Shown here piece by piece: positions 10,250 to 19,113 of a stretch of DNA of 64,000 nucleotides; positions within the stretch are counted from its first letter, which is position 1; each line of letters starts with the position of its first letter. Both the position numbers and the translations under genes were made by a program. The stretch is taken from assembly GCF_022347565.1 (NCBI RefSeq), contig NZ_JAKRGH010000016.1:90840-154839 (forward strand), in the 5' to 3' direction. Origin of the DNA: Vibrio sp. Of7-15 (GTDB lineage: Bacteria; Pseudomonadota; Gammaproteobacteria; Enterobacterales; Vibrionaceae). A model generated the notes under the pieces. That model did no database searches, had not been told where the DNA came from, and saw nothing but the letters and a program-made list of their open reading frames with translations.

Positions 10250-10600
10250 TTATTTATTAAAAATTGCGCTGTATTGATCAGCTTTAAAGCCTAAATGGTA
10301 TTCATCGTTATGAACGAGAAGTGGGCGTTTGATCATGGCTGGAAATTCAATCATCAGAGCGATTGCGGTGTCTTGATTGAGGGTTTCTTTTTGCTCGTCA
10401 CTCAGCTGTCGGTAGGTGGTACCACGTTTGTTCACCATGGCTTCCCAGCCAAGCTGTGCGACAAAGTTTTGGATCATCTCTTCATTAATACCATCAACAC
10501 GATAGTCATGAAAGGTATAGTCGATTTCTTCAGCAGTTAGCCACTTACGTGCTTTTTTGATTGTGTCGCAGTTTTTAATACCAAAAACTTGGGTTGTCAT
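10250..10600 (-). CDS. yffB: ArsC/Spx-like protein YffB
   Basis: This 116-residue thioredoxin-fold protein has GIKNCDTIKKARKWL at the N-terminus, with the single active-site Cys, and MIKRPLLVHN with the conserved Arg near the C-terminus. It belongs to the ArsC/Spx superfamily but is of the YffB type found beside dapE in E. coli, and is not known to reduce arsenate in vivo. The start at 10600 gives the family N-terminus; a weak ribosome site makes an upstream start at 10621 possible. dapE follows 28 bp downstream. Confidence 0.88.
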   Translation of the reverse strand: MTTQVFGIKNCDTIKKARKWLTAEEIDYTFHDYRVDGINEEMIQNFVAQLGWEAMVNKRGTTYRQLSDEQKETLNQDTAIALMIEFPAMIKRPLLVHNDEYHLGFKADQYSAIFNK

Positions 10601-10871
10601 CTTTATTACCATTAATGTCACTTTAGTGTGTCAGTTATAACGAGAAATGAGAGGAGAGACTAGAGCAAGAGGGTCTTTTATTACTATTTTTTTCTTTTTG
10701 TTTGTCACAATCTGAAAGGCAGAATGTATTTCGTGGTAATTTTTTAACAGTTTATGCAAAATTAAGAGGAGTTTTGCGGATTTATAGGGTGTTATGCGTC
10801 CCTTTTGATCAATCTCAACATATTTTTTGTATAAATAATAATAATGAAGCCTCAGTGTTAGGGAGGTATCA

Positions 10872-11153
10872 ATGGAGCTGAATCCTGTTTTTGCTAGAAG
10901 GCTGTACCTTGCGATGCTAGTTGATAGCATTGAGCGGCCAAACGTACCAAAATTAATAGAACAGACTGGCTGGCCACGTCGGACGATTCAAGATGTGTTA
11001 AAAGCCTTACCGGGAATTGGTATCGAGTTGATGTTTGTTCAAGATGGTCGTCGCCATAATGATGGTTATTACCAACTATGTGATTGGGGGCCTTTTGATA
11101 GCCAGTGGGTACTTGATCGGCAAGATGTGATTGTTTCTACGCTTCGTGAGTAA
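10872..11153 (+). CDS. Small winged-helix DNA-binding protein, YfeC-like
   Basis: A 93-residue protein reading RRLYLAMLVDSIERPNVPKL, then a helix-turn-helix segment LIEQTGWPRRTIQDVLKALP, a short wing and an aromatic C-terminus. This matches the YfeC-like putative DNA-binding family of gammaproteobacteria. The regulon is unknown. It has a GGGAGG ribosome site and stands alone between the dapE operon and a terminator that separates it from narP. The roughly 250 bp upstream region is AT-rich and holds no other gene. Confidence 0.75.
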   Translation: MELNPVFARRLYLAMLVDSIERPNVPKLIEQTGWPRRTIQDVLKALPGIGIELMFVQDGRRHNDGYYQLCDWGPFDSQWVLDRQDVIVSTLRE

Positions 11154-11196
11154 CTCATAGAGAAAGCGTAAGGATCGTTGTGGTAAAGATTTGATG

Positions 11197-11236
11197 ACAG
11201 CCTGAGTGTGTGTATTCTCAGGCTGTTTCTTTTTTG
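11197..11236. terminator. Terminator between yfeC-like gene and narP
   Basis: A 10-bp perfect stem (ACAGCCTGAG at 11197-11206 with 11217-11226) with a 10-nt loop is followed by a T-rich tail on the plus strand. It separates convergent genes. Confidence 0.85.
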
Positions 11237-11238
11237 GG

Positions 11239-11859
11239 TTATTTTCCTTGGGCTTCTAAGTACACTAAAGTTGCGGCAACCCGAGACTTCACATCGAGCT
11301 TTTTTAATAAACTTTTCATGTGTACTTTTACGGTCGCTTCAGAAATAAACAGTCGATCAGCGATTTGTTTATTACGGAATCCTTTTGCCACTTCTTGCAG
11401 AATTTCACTTTCTCTGGCCGTCAACGAAGATAGGATATCATCTTGATTAGAGTATTCATTGAGGTATTCCTTTACTTGGGCTGAGAAAGCTTCTCCACCT
11501 GTCATGGCTTGTTTTAGCAATGAGACCAATTCATCAGGCTCAGTGTCTTTTAATAGGTAGCCATCAGCCCCCGCAGCTACTAATGTTTTAATGTCTTGTC
11601 TGCTGTCAGAAACGGTAAGTATCACGATGGTTGATGTGATGCCCTCTGCTCGTAATGCCTCTAGGGTATCTAACCCTGACATGCCTTTCATGTTGAGATC
11701 GAGCAGAATTAAATCTGGCTCTTTGTCTTGGGCTAGAGCGACAGCATCAGCACCATTGCTGGCTTCACCAACCAGCGAAAATTCGGTTTCAATAGCAAGT
11801 AGTTGACCAATACCACGCCTCATTAGTGGGTGATCATCAACAATAATTACATTCCACAT
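11239..11859 (-). CDS. narP: Nitrate/nitrite response regulator NarP (LuxR-type)
   Basis: This 206-residue two-component regulator has a receiver domain with the phospho-acceptor Asp in LILLDLNMKGM (about residue 57) and a conserved late Lys in LLKDTEPDEL. Its C-terminal LuxR/NarL helix-turn-helix reads RNKQIADRLFISEATVKVHM. It lies 15 bp downstream of narQ, forming a cognate pair that senses nitrate and nitrite and activates the divergent nap operon. The short length and the pairing with nap favour NarP over NarL. Confidence 0.92.
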   Translation of the reverse strand: MWNVIIVDDHPLMRRGIGQLLAIETEFSLVGEASNGADAVALAQDKEPDLILLDLNMKGMSGLDTLEALRAEGITSTIVILTVSDSRQDIKTLVAAGADGYLLKDTEPDELVSLLKQAMTGGEAFSAQVKEYLNEYSNQDDILSSLTARESEILQEVAKGFRNKQIADRLFISEATVKVHMKSLLKKLDVKSRVAATLVYLEAQGK

Positions 11860-11874
11860 CGTCGTTATACCTAT

Positions 11875-13566
11875 TTATTGTATTTTTAGGGGGAAATTAA
11901 GGCTGACTTGGCAGCCTGCATTTGGCTCTGAGTCAATGTTTAACTCCCCATGTATTCGGTTGGCACGTTCGTGCATTATCCCTAGGCCGTAGTGGTTTAC
12001 TTTTTCTTCGTTTGGATTAAAGCCACATCCGTTATCAATAATTGTAATGTGGCCATGATCTGTACTTTGATCGCAGCGGATCGTAATGGTATCAGCTTTT
12101 GCATGTTTGATCGCATTGAGTACTGCTTCTCGGATCAGCTGCAATAAATGTACATGACAATTTGCATCCAGTGGTAAGGAAGATAAGGAGTTATCAACGG
12201 TGATTGTTGCGTCCGTTTGAGTCATTAAAGGGGTGATCATTTCAGTAAGGGCTTCACCAAAATGCGCCTGTTTAATGGTTAACCTAAAGGTATTGAGTAG
12301 CTCACGTAATTGAGTGTAAGCACTTTTTAATCCGTTATCTAATTCCGCCAGTGTACTGCCTGTATTAGGGCACTGACAATCATTAAGCTGGCGTTTTAGT
12401 AAGGTCATTTGAATTTTGAGATATGACAAAGATTGGGCAAGGGAATCATGTAATTCTCGTGCAATCGTAGCGCGCTCTTCCATTAATAAAAGATGTTGAG
12501 CTTGCTTTTGAGCTTGATTGTAATAAATCCCTCTGGCTAGTATTCGAGATACATTGATGATCAATTTATGATCCGGGCAAGGTAGAGTAAATTGCCACGC
12601 TAGGTAACCTAATAATTCACCATCAATGATCAGCTCTTCTTGGTGCCAATCTCCACCGTCGGCTATACCTGCAACGATGTCCCATGTGCCTCCGCTATCT
12701 TCTTCTATCACGAGCTTGACCGCAGTAATGCCATCAGTTTGAACTAAGGTATTGAGCATGGACTGGAAGTTAGCCTGGGTGAGCTGAGATACCGTTAATT
12801 GTTGAGAACACTGATACAGAGTATGAAGTGACTCGTTGGCTAGACTAAGCTTCCGTGTTTTTTCATCCACACTTTGCTCTAGATTGCTATAAAGATTCCC
12901 TAAATCTTTCGCCATATGATTAAAAGCATTACCAAGTAACCCTAACTCATTGTCACTTTTAATATTCACCGATATATCAAAGTTGCCTTGTGTCATGGAG
13001 TGGCTTGCCGCAACCAGCTGATTTAAGGGAGAGACAATTTTCCTTTGAGTGAAGTGAATAATAAATAAAGAAGCAAATAAAATCAGCGTGAGTCCCGCCC
13101 CTCCTGTTAATGCGAGCACTTGTAATTTGTGTTCTGAAAACTCTTGTAGCTGGAAAACAAACAGGTCTATTTCTTCCACAAATTCTGATACTTGCCCAAC
13201 ATAATTTGTGTTTTCACTATCGGTTATTTCAAGTTGTATGAGTTGCCAGCGTTTCGTTAATTGATGATATTGCTGTTCAATTTCGTCAGGAACGATCCAG
13301 TGATTTAGCGCTAATAACGCAGGAGAGGAAAGGGACTGTTCAAATTTCTTTAAATGCTGCGGCAAATTTTCAGAATTTGTCTCAATGTCGAACGCAAGAC
13401 GGTAGCTTTGCATTCTTAATGAGCCAGCTACGTTGATCGCTTCAGCATCATTAATACTTGAAGATAGGGTAAGAAGTGCAACACTTGTTGTAGTGATTGA
13501 TAGCAGTAAAATCAATAGCATAGTTCGTGCTATCGTACTGGTTACTGTTGTAGACGATTTAATCAA
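11875..13566 (-). CDS. narQ: Nitrate/nitrite sensor histidine kinase NarQ
   Basis: A membrane histidine kinase of about 563 residues. It has an N-terminal membrane helix, a periplasmic domain with the nitrate-binding P-box (INVAGSLRMQSYRLAF), a second helix near residue 165, HAMP, a GAF-like/linker region, and the HisKA_3-type phospho-acceptor His in ARELHDSLAQSLSYLK. The ATPase domain carries NAIKHA, DNGCGF and GLGIMHERA boxes. The start is uncertain: TTG at 13599 has no ribosome site, whereas TTG codons at 13569 or 13566 follow a GGAGAG, so 13566 is preferred. Autophosphorylates and passes phosphate to NarP. Confidence 0.92.
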   Translation of the reverse strand: MIKSSTTVTSTIARTMLLILLLSITTTSVALLTLSSSINDAEAINVAGSLRMQSYRLAFDIETNSENLPQHLKKFEQSLSSPALLALNHWIVPDEIEQQYHQLTKRWQLIQLEITDSENTNYVGQVSEFVEEIDLFVFQLQEFSEHKLQVLALTGGAGLTLILFASLFIIHFTQRKIVSPLNQLVAASHSMTQGNFDISVNIKSDNELGLLGNAFNHMAKDLGNLYSNLEQSVDEKTRKLSLANESLHTLYQCSQQLTVSQLTQANFQSMLNTLVQTDGITAVKLVIEEDSGGTWDIVAGIADGGDWHQEELIIDGELLGYLAWQFTLPCPDHKLIINVSRILARGIYYNQAQKQAQHLLLMEERATIARELHDSLAQSLSYLKIQMTLLKRQLNDCQCPNTGSTLAELDNGLKSAYTQLRELLNTFRLTIKQAHFGEALTEMITPLMTQTDATITVDNSLSSLPLDANCHVHLLQLIREAVLNAIKHAKADTITIRCDQSTDHGHITIIDNGCGFNPNEEKVNHYGLGIMHERANRIHGELNIDSEPNAGCQVSLNFPLKIQ

Positions 13567-13655
13567 CAAATGCTCTCCGGTCGGTATTCTCCGGCTCAAG
13601 ACTAAAGCTTTTTTAAGTTAAGTGTTAATTCTGTGAGCCAATAAAGCGTAATAAA

Positions 13656-13669
13656 TTGATCTAACTCAA
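13656..13669 (+). promoter_or_regulatory. Candidate FNR site upstream of nap
   Basis: TTGATCTAACTCAA matches the FNR/CRP-family palindrome TTGAT-N4-ATCAA with one mismatch. It lies about 175 bp before napF, in the intergenic space shared with narQ. Anaerobic activation of nap by FNR is known in enterobacteria; the assignment here is inferred from sequence only. Confidence 0.55.
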
Positions 13670-13683
13670 CTACCCCCTAGGAA

Positions 13684-13699
13684 TAACCCTTAGTAGGTA
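13684..13699 (+). promoter_or_regulatory. Candidate NarP 7-2-7 heptamer site upstream of nap
   Basis: TAACCCT-TA-GTAGGTA matches the NarL/NarP inverted heptamer pair (TACYYMT-N2-AKRRGTA) at 6 of 7 positions in each half. Its centre is 29 bp downstream of the candidate FNR centre, so both proteins would bind the same face of the DNA. Strong candidate for the operator through which the adjacent narQP pair controls napFDABC. Confidence 0.6.
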
Positions 13700-13844
13700 T
13701 TTAACCACTTATTACAGCTCTTAAAATTGAAAAGTGTAGATATTAAGAAATATGACAGTTGATGTTGAATTGTGATTTTTCGTAAAGCTGGCTATTTATT
13801 CTAGGCTTAATAGCAGTAGTCGTAACCTCTATTTGGGAGACCTA

Positions 13845-14342
13845 ATGGTCGATTTGGCGAGACGTAGTCTGTTTCGTAGCAGAAAAAGAATCCCTCAATT
13901 ATCACAGCAAAGATTGCCGTGGTTGATCAATGAAAGCACGTTTACAGATCAATGTACACGATGCGAAAAATGCATAGTGCTGTGTGAAACCAAGATCATT
14001 GTGAAAGGCGATGGTGGGTTCCCCATTGTTGATTTTCAAAAAGGTGAGTGCACGTTTTGTGGTGAGTGTGTTTCTGCTTGCCCTGAGCCGTTGTTCCAAC
14101 CTGTGTCGGCCAAACCTTGGCAACACAAAATATCGTTAGCCGATGATGCATGTTTAGCAAGGCAGTCTGTTGAGTGTCGAAGCTGTGGTGAGTTATGCGA
14201 GCCTGGTGCTATACGTTTTCAATTAACGTTAGGCAGTGTCGCGCAACCTAAAATAGAAGCGGATGAGTGCACTGGTTGTGGAGCATGTGTTGCTGTTTGC
14301 CCAACACAAGCTATTGCCATCAAATTAGAAGAGCAAGAATGA
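13845..14342 (+). CDS. napF: Ferredoxin-type protein NapF
   Basis: This 165-residue cytoplasmic iron-sulfur protein has three Cys-rich cluster motifs: CTRCEKCIVLCETK (N-terminal), CTFCGECVSACPEP (middle) and CTGCGACVAVCPTQ (C-terminal), plus a variant CRSCGELC segment. NapF helps mature NapA by supplying or repairing its 4Fe-4S cluster before export. The start at 13845 has GGGAGA upstream; a TTG at 13833 would add four residues. First gene of napFDABC; its stop overlaps the napD start region. Confidence 0.93.
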   Translation: MVDLARRSLFRSRKRIPQLSQQRLPWLINESTFTDQCTRCEKCIVLCETKIIVKGDGGFPIVDFQKGECTFCGECVSACPEPLFQPVSAKPWQHKISLADDACLARQSVECRSCGELCEPGAIRFQLTLGSVAQPKIEADECTGCGACVAVCPTQAIAIKLEEQE

Positions 14343-14626
14343 TGTTAGAAAACCTACCTGAACATGAAGTTCATATCTCGAGCTTGGTGGTTCATGTAAA
14401 ACCTAAAGCCTTAGAGATTACAAAACAAAAAATATTAGCCCTTCCTAACACTGAAATTCACGGTGAAAGCGAAGATGGCAAAATCATTGTAGTACTGGAA
14501 ACTGAGAATCAGGGCTATATAACTGATTCAATAGATAAAATTAATGATTTCGATGATGTGTTAAATACCGCTCTGGTATTTCATCAAATCGAACACTTTG
14601 ATTCGCAATGTGAGGATGAATCATGA
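14339..14626 (+). CDS. napD: NapA signal-peptide chaperone NapD
   Basis: A protein of about 95 residues with the NapD pattern [11 protein letters not shown] near the N-terminus and a ferredoxin-like fold. NapD binds the twin-arginine signal peptide of NapA and prevents premature export. Two adjacent ATG codons (14339 and 14342) are possible starts; both overlap the napF stop. It overlaps napA by four bases (ATGA), so NapD and its substrate NapA are translationally coupled. Confidence 0.9.
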   Translation: MMLENLPEHEVHISSLVVHVKPKALEITKQKILALPNTEIHGESEDGKIIVVLETENQGYITDSIDKINDFDDVLNTALVFHQIEHFDSQCEDES

Positions 14627-17109
14627 AAATGACAAGACGTGCATTTGTTAAGGCAAATGCAGCAGCATCAGCGGCAGCAGTTGCAGGTATTACGTTACCT
14701 GCAAAAGCCACGAATTTAATTGTGAGTTCTGATCAAACTAAGATTAAGTGGGATAAGGCACCTTGTCGTTTTTGTGGTACCGGTTGTTCTGTTTTGGTTG
14801 GTACACAAAACGGCCGAGTAGTTGCTACGCAGGGGGATCCTGAAGCACCTGTAAATAAAGGCTTAAATTGTATTAAAGGCTACTTCCTATCAAAAATAAT
14901 GTACGGTAAAGACCGTGTGCAAACGCCATTGCTTCGTATGAAGAATGGTAAATTTGATAAAGACGGTGACTTTGCGCCAGTTTCATGGGATCAAGCATTT
15001 GATATCATGGCTGAAAAATGGAAAGCAGCGCTTAAAGATAGAGGGCCAACCAGCGTAGGTATGTTTGGATCTGGCCAATGGACGGTCATGGAAGGCTACG
15101 CAGCCGTTAAAATGATGAAAGCGGGTTTCCGTTCAAACAACATTGATCCAAATGCCCGTCATTGTATGGCATCCGCTGTAGGTGCTTTCATGCGAACCTT
15201 TGGTATTGATGAGCCAATGGGTTGTTATGATGACTTTGAAAATGCCGACTCGTTTGTGCTTTGGGGCTCAAATATGGCAGAAATGCACCCAGTATTATGG
15301 ACACGAATCACTGACCGCCGTTTAAGTAATCCTCATGTAAAAGTGAACGTGTTGTCTACCTACTACCACCGTTCGTTTGAACTGGCTGATCGCGGTATGA
15401 TCTTTGAGCCTCAAACCGACCTTGCGATTGCTAACTTCATTGCTAACTACATTATCCAAAATGATGCAGTGAATTGGGAGTTTGTGAACAAACATACTAA
15501 CTTCAAGCGTGCAACGACAGACATTGGTTACGGCTTACGTGACGATCACCCATTACAGAAAAAAGCAGCGAACCCGAATTCTGGCAAAATGCAATCAATG
15601 AGCTTTGAAGAGTACAAAGCGTCTGTTGCTGAATACACTGTAGAAAAAGCTTCCGAGATATCTGGTGTATCTCAAAAAGAACTGATTGAGCTAGCGAAGC
15701 AATACGCGGATCCAAAAACGAAAGTGATGTCACTATGGACAATGGGTATGAACCAACATACTCGTGGTGTATGGATGAATAGCCTTGTTTACAACATCCA
15801 CTTATTAACCGGTAAAATCTCAACACCAGGTAACAGCCCATTCTCACTGACAGGCCAGCCTTCTGCGTGTGGTACTGCTCGTGAAGTTGGTACATTCTCA
15901 CACCGTCTTCCGGCTGACATGGTGGTTGCAAATCCTAAGCATCGTAAGATTGCTGAGACAATCTGGAAACTGCCTGAAGGGACGATTCCACCAAAACCGG
16001 GTTACCACGCTGTGGTGCAAGATCGCATGTTAAAAGACGGTAAGTTAAATGCTTACTGGGTAATGTGTAATAACAACTTGCAAGCGGGTCCGAACATTAA
16101 TGATGAACGCTTACCTGGTTACCGTAATCCAGATAACTTTATTGTCTGCTCTGACCCATACCCAACAGCCACCGCTCAAGCTGCTGACTTGATTCTTCCA
16201 ACGGCAATGTGGGTAGAGAAAGAAGGGGCCTATGGTAATGCAGAGCGTCGTACACAAGCTTGGTATCAGCAAGTTAAAGCAAAAGGTGAAGCTAAGTCTG
16301 ATTTATGGCAAATCATGGAGTTCTCGAAACGCTTCAAAATTGAAGAAGTGTGGGGTGAAGATCTATTAGCGCAAATGCCTGAACTGCGCGGTAAAACGAT
16401 GTATGACGTTCTATATCGTAACGGTCAGGTTGATAAATTCCCACTTTCGGAAGCTCAAGAGCTTAACGATGATGCACAAGCTCAGGGTTTTTACGTTCAA
16501 AAAGGTCTGTTTGAAGAGTATGCGACATTTGGTCGTGATCATGGCCATGATTTAGCCCCTTACGATACTTACCACCAAGTGCGTGGCCTACGTTGGCCTG
16601 TTGTTGATGGTAAAGAAACTTTATGGCGTTATGCTGAAGGCTCGGACCCATACGTGAAAAAAGGCGCGGGCTTTGAGTTCTATGGTAAACCAGATGGTAA
16701 AGCTCTGATCATCTCTGCGCCTTATGAAGCACCACCGGAAGCACCGGACAGTGAATTTGACATGTGGCTATGTACTGGCCGTGTTCTTGAGCACTGGCAC
16801 ACAGGTACGATGACTCGACGCGTACCTGAGTTATATAAAGCAGTACCAGATGCGCTTTGTTACATTCACCCTGATGATGCGAAATCGAAAGGCTTACGCC
16901 GTGGTGATGAAGTCTTGTTGACGTCTCGTCGTGGTGAAGTTCGCTGTCGAGTAGAAACTCGCGGTCGTAACCGTCCACCAGTAGGACTGGTATTTGTTCC
17001 GTTCTTTGATGCTCGAATTTTGATTAACAAACTGATTTTGGATGCTACGGATCCTCTGTCTAAACAGACAGACTTCAAGAAGTGCCCAATTAAAATTCAA
17101 AAAGTTTAA
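14623..17109 (+). CDS. napA: Periplasmic nitrate reductase catalytic subunit NapA
   Basis: This 828-residue molybdopterin enzyme reduces nitrate to nitrite in the periplasm. It starts with a twin-arginine signal ([10 protein letters not shown]; signal ends near LPAKA, residue 29). A 4Fe-4S cluster is bound by Cys48, Cys51, Cys55 and Cys83. The molybdenum Cys is in [10 protein letters not shown] (about residue 181). The C-terminal molydopterin-dinucleotide-binding domain contains [18 protein letters not shown]. Length matches the family (828 in E. coli). It receives electrons through NapC and NapB, whose genes follow. Confidence 0.98.
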   Translation: MKMTRRAFVKANAAASAAAVAGITLPAKATNLIVSSDQTKIKWDKAPCRFCGTGCSVLVGTQNGRVVATQGDPEAPVNKGLNCIKGYFLSKIMYGKDRVQTPLLRMKNGKFDKDGDFAPVSWDQAFDIMAEKWKAALKDRGPTSVGMFGSGQWTVMEGYAAVKMMKAGFRSNNIDPNARHCMASAVGAFMRTFGIDEPMGCYDDFENADSFVLWGSNMAEMHPVLWTRITDRRLSNPHVKVNVLSTYYHRSFELADRGMIFEPQTDLAIANFIANYIIQNDAVNWEFVNKHTNFKRATTDIGYGLRDDHPLQKKAANPNSGKMQSMSFEEYKASVAEYTVEKASEISGVSQKELIELAKQYADPKTKVMSLWTMGMNQHTRGVWMNSLVYNIHLLTGKISTPGNSPFSLTGQPSACGTAREVGTFSHRLPADMVVANPKHRKIAETIWKLPEGTIPPKPGYHAVVQDRMLKDGKLNAYWVMCNNNLQAGPNINDERLPGYRNPDNFIVCSDPYPTATAQAADLILPTAMWVEKEGAYGNAERRTQAWYQQVKAKGEAKSDLWQIMEFSKRFKIEEVWGEDLLAQMPELRGKTMYDVLYRNGQVDKFPLSEAQELNDDAQAQGFYVQKGLFEEYATFGRDHGHDLAPYDTYHQVRGLRWPVVDGKETLWRYAEGSDPYVKKGAGFEFYGKPDGKALIISAPYEAPPEAPDSEFDMWLCTGRVLEHWHTGTMTRRVPELYKAVPDALCYIHPDDAKSKGLRRGDEVLLTSRRGEVRCRVETRGRNRPPVGLVFVPFFDARILINKLILDATDPLSKQTDFKKCPIKIQKV

Positions 17110-17189
17110 TTAATCGAATGAGGCTGGCTATTTCATGAAATGGCCAGCGTCTGAGAACTGAATGTAGCCAATAGGCGGAGAAGAATACA

Positions 17190-17651
17190 ATGAAACGAAT
17201 AATTGTCGTGGTAATGGCACTTGGTATGTTGATGGCAGGTGCGGTGCAAAGTGAAGAAAAGCTTCATAATCCTGGTGGTATTGGCGGTGTTGAATCTTTA
17301 CGTGGTGCTAGCGAATTAGAAGCAACCCGAGCAGCAGATGACTTTAAGCATTTCCCTAAAGAGAACTCTCTGGAGAGTGATTATGTTTATCAGCCACCTC
17401 TAGTCCCACATACGATTCGTAACTACGAAGTGTCGTTGAACGCAAATAAGTGTCTATCTTGTCATAGTTGGAAAAATGCAAAAGAGATGAACGCGACTAA
17501 GATCAGTGTTACTCACTATCAGAACCGTCAAGATCAAGTACTGTCTGATGTGTCACCTCGCCGTTATTTCTGCTTGCAGTGTCACGTTCCTCAAGCTGAT
17601 GCTAAACCGTTAGTTGAGAACGAATTCCAACGTGTTGAAGCACTGCGCTAG
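17190..17651 (+). CDS. napB: Periplasmic nitrate reductase dihaem cytochrome NapB
   Basis: A 153-residue exported dihaem c-type cytochrome. It has a signal peptide (cleavage near AVQS-EE, residue about 22) and two CXXCH haem sites, CLSCH and CLQCH. Axial His residues lie in PPLVPHTIRN and VTHYQNR. NapB forms a complex with NapA and transfers electrons from NapC. It lies 80 bp after napA with its own ribosome site (GGCGGAGAAG). Confidence 0.95.
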   Translation: MKRIIVVVMALGMLMAGAVQSEEKLHNPGGIGGVESLRGASELEATRAADDFKHFPKENSLESDYVYQPPLVPHTIRNYEVSLNANKCLSCHSWKNAKEMNATKISVTHYQNRQDQVLSDVSPRRYFCLQCHVPQADAKPLVENEFQRVEALR

Positions 17652-17681
17652 TTATAGCCATACGAATAAGAGAGGCTATAT

Positions 17682-18257
17682 ATGAATATTTTGAAGACAT
17701 TTTGGAGACGCTTAAAGTCTCCAAGTAAAGTGGCAGCAGGTGTTGTTCTATTCATGGGGTTCATGGGAGGCTTATTATTCTGGGGGGCATTTAATACCGG
17801 AATGGAAGCAACGAACTCTGAAGAGTTTTGTTCAGGGTGTCATGCTCCAATTGTGAAAGAAATTCGTGAAACGATTCACTTTTCAAACCGATCTGGTGTT
17901 CGTGCTATCTGCTCTGATTGCCACGTTCCACATAATTGGACAGATAAAATTGTTCGTAAGGTTCAGGCGTCGAAAGAGCTAGTGGCCTTTGCCATGGGGA
18001 CGATCAGCACGGAAGAGAAGTTTAAAGAGCGACGGTCTTACTTGGCGAACCGTGAGTGGCACCGGATGAAAGAAAATGATTCACAAGAGTGCCGAAATTG
18101 TCATAACTTTGACTATATGGACTTTTCAGAGCAAGGCCCACGTAGTGCGCAACAGCACTCTACTGCTTTAGCATCTGGTGAGAAAACATGTGTAGACTGT
18201 CATAAAGGTATCGCACATAAACTGCCAGACATGCAAAACGTTGAAGGTTGGCAATAA
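17682..18257 (+). CDS. napC: Membrane-anchored tetrahaem cytochrome NapC
   Basis: A 191-residue NapC/NirT family quinol dehydrogenase. A single N-terminal membrane anchor (residues about 17-37) is followed by four CXXCH haem motifs: CSGCH, CSDCH, CRNCH and CVDCH. It oxidises menaquinol/ubiquinol and passes electrons to NapB. There is no napGH or napE in the locus, so NapC is the only visible quinol route to this nitrate reductase, as in the known napFDABC-type operons of vibrios. Confidence 0.95.
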   Translation: MNILKTFWRRLKSPSKVAAGVVLFMGFMGGLLFWGAFNTGMEATNSEEFCSGCHAPIVKEIRETIHFSNRSGVRAICSDCHVPHNWTDKIVRKVQASKELVAFAMGTISTEEKFKERRSYLANREWHRMKENDSQECRNCHNFDYMDFSEQGPRSAQQHSTALASGEKTCVDCHKGIAHKLPDMQNVEGWQ

Positions 18258-18274
18258 CAAGAAGGTAGGTAAGG

Positions 18275-18409
18275 ATGAGTAATTTAGAATCAATTATTTG
18301 GCATGTGTTAGGGTATGCCGCAATGCCTGTGATCATCTTAACTGGTTTTGCTGTTGTTGCTGCGATATCCCTGTGGCTACTGTCATTAGGGAAAGACAAA
18401 AATATTTAG
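18275..18409 (+). CDS. TIGR02808 family 44-residue membrane protein at the end of the nap operon
   Basis: The frame encodes 44 residues: MSNLESIIWHVLGYAAMPVI, one long hydrophobic helix covering most of the protein (about 8-36), and a short Gly-Lys-Asp-Lys tail. It is preceded by AAGG and lies 17 bp after napC, before the operon terminator, so it is transcribed with nap. Size, sequence style and location match the short-protein family TIGR02808, found after nap operons in vibrios and shewanellae. Function unknown; a small accessory subunit or assembly factor for the membrane quinol-oxidising part is possible but unproven. Confidence 0.82.
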   Translation: MSNLESIIWHVLGYAAMPVIILTGFAVVAAISLWLLSLGKDKNI

Positions 18410-18450
18410 TGCCTTACTGCTAAATTATTAAACCAAAATTGAAATGAATG

Positions 18451-18484
18451 AAAGCCATGTTGTATGTATGACATGGCTTTTTTA
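18451..18484 (+). terminator. nap operon terminator
   Basis: AAAGCCATGT pairs with ACATGGCTTT across a 10-nt loop, followed by a T run. A-run symmetry is partial, so it acts mainly on the plus strand. Confidence 0.85.
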
Positions 18485-18503
18485 TTCGCAGCTTTTTATC
18501 TGT

Positions 18504-18689
18504 CTATGAGAGTGACTTTATTTTTTTAAAAAGCCCATAGAATAGCACCAAAGACCAAACAAGATATAAAGGTAGCCACTCAAGCCACCACTCACTCTTA
18601 CTGCCAATAAAGAGTGTCTCATAGCTATGTATGGCCATCATAGTTAATAAGCCGATAAAACTGATCAATAAAAGAACGGGCCGATCCAT
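18504..18689 (-). CDS. Small membrane protein behind a Fur box, unrecognised family
   Basis: A 61-residue protein with two hydrophobic helices (about 5-22 and 37-55) joined by a polar segment containing GSKSEWWLEWLP. No named family is recognised. The ATG at 18689 is preferred over a TTG at 18701. A 15/19 match to the Fur consensus lies about 40 bp upstream of the start, which is the expected promoter position. The gene stands alone between the nap terminator and a 400-bp non-coding region. The sequence suggests an iron-repressed small membrane protein; what it does cannot be told. Confidence 0.6.
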   Translation of the reverse strand: MDRPVLLLISFIGLLTMMAIHSYETLFIGSKSEWWLEWLPLYLVWSLVLFYGLFKKIKSLS

Positions 18690-18728
18690 ATTCACCACCA
18701 AGATAGAAACACTACATACAGTTTAGAT

Positions 18729-18747
18729 CTAAATGGTAATCATTATC
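18729..18747. promoter_or_regulatory. Fur box
   Basis: Aligned to the 19-bp Fur consensus GATAATGATAATCATTATC, this site matches at 15 positions, including an uninterrupted TAATCATTATC half. It is near the expected promoter of the small membrane gene transcribed leftwards. On the other side, the nearest rightward gene is about 800 bp away, so the minus-strand gene is the likely target. Confidence 0.65.
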
Positions 18748-18749
18748 AA

Positions 18750-19113
18750 GTGTACTTTTGGCTTTCATTATTGATTGCAGGTTATGCCTGACAGAAAATG
18801 GGCTGCTATATAGGTTGTGCTTAGGTCCAAGTGCCCAAAGAAGGAAGATGACTTAAGCATGAATTATTGCTAATGACCTTGATAAGACAGGAGGTTCGGT
18901 TTGTATCGCGCATATCTTTGTGGAATAGGTCATCATTTAGCCAATAGATAAAAGATGTTTTCGGTTTTGGTAGGTCAGGCAAAACATTTTATTTTGATTG
19001 GTGTTATAAACACCGGTGATGATCCGCTTTCTAATATCTCTTGTATCGATTTTAATTAGGTAGAAAGCGGTACGTACATTCAGGACTGTAGCTAAATTTA
19101 TAGCATTTAGGGG
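18750..19113. other. Non-coding region with inverted repeats
   Basis: No convincing gene is seen in about 360 bp. A 24-codon plus-strand frame with a GGAGG-like segment inside it was judged chance. Two perfect inverted repeats are present near the right end: GGTGTT-ATA-AACACC at 19000-19014, and CCGCTTTCTA at 19024-19033 with its complement at 19061-19070 (27-nt spacer). The second lies 40 bp after the end of the leftward DUF2956 gene, but has no T run in that direction. A small RNA or an operator is possible. Confidence 0.4.

Noticed and set aside
10631..10930. A 99-residue minus-strand frame upstream of the yfeC-like gene
   Set aside because: Its start lies inside the yfeC-like gene, it has no ribosome site, is very Lys/Ile/Tyr-rich as expected from AT-rich intergenic DNA, and matches nothing known.
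15503..15931. A 142-residue frame antisense to napA
   Set aside because: Opposite highly conserved molybdopterin-enzyme sequence, no family similarity; one of several napA shadows.
18873..18947. A 24-codon plus-strand frame in the 18.7-19.1 kb gap
   Set aside because: The GGAGG is inside the frame rather than before it, and the peptide has no signal or helix pattern; treated as chance.
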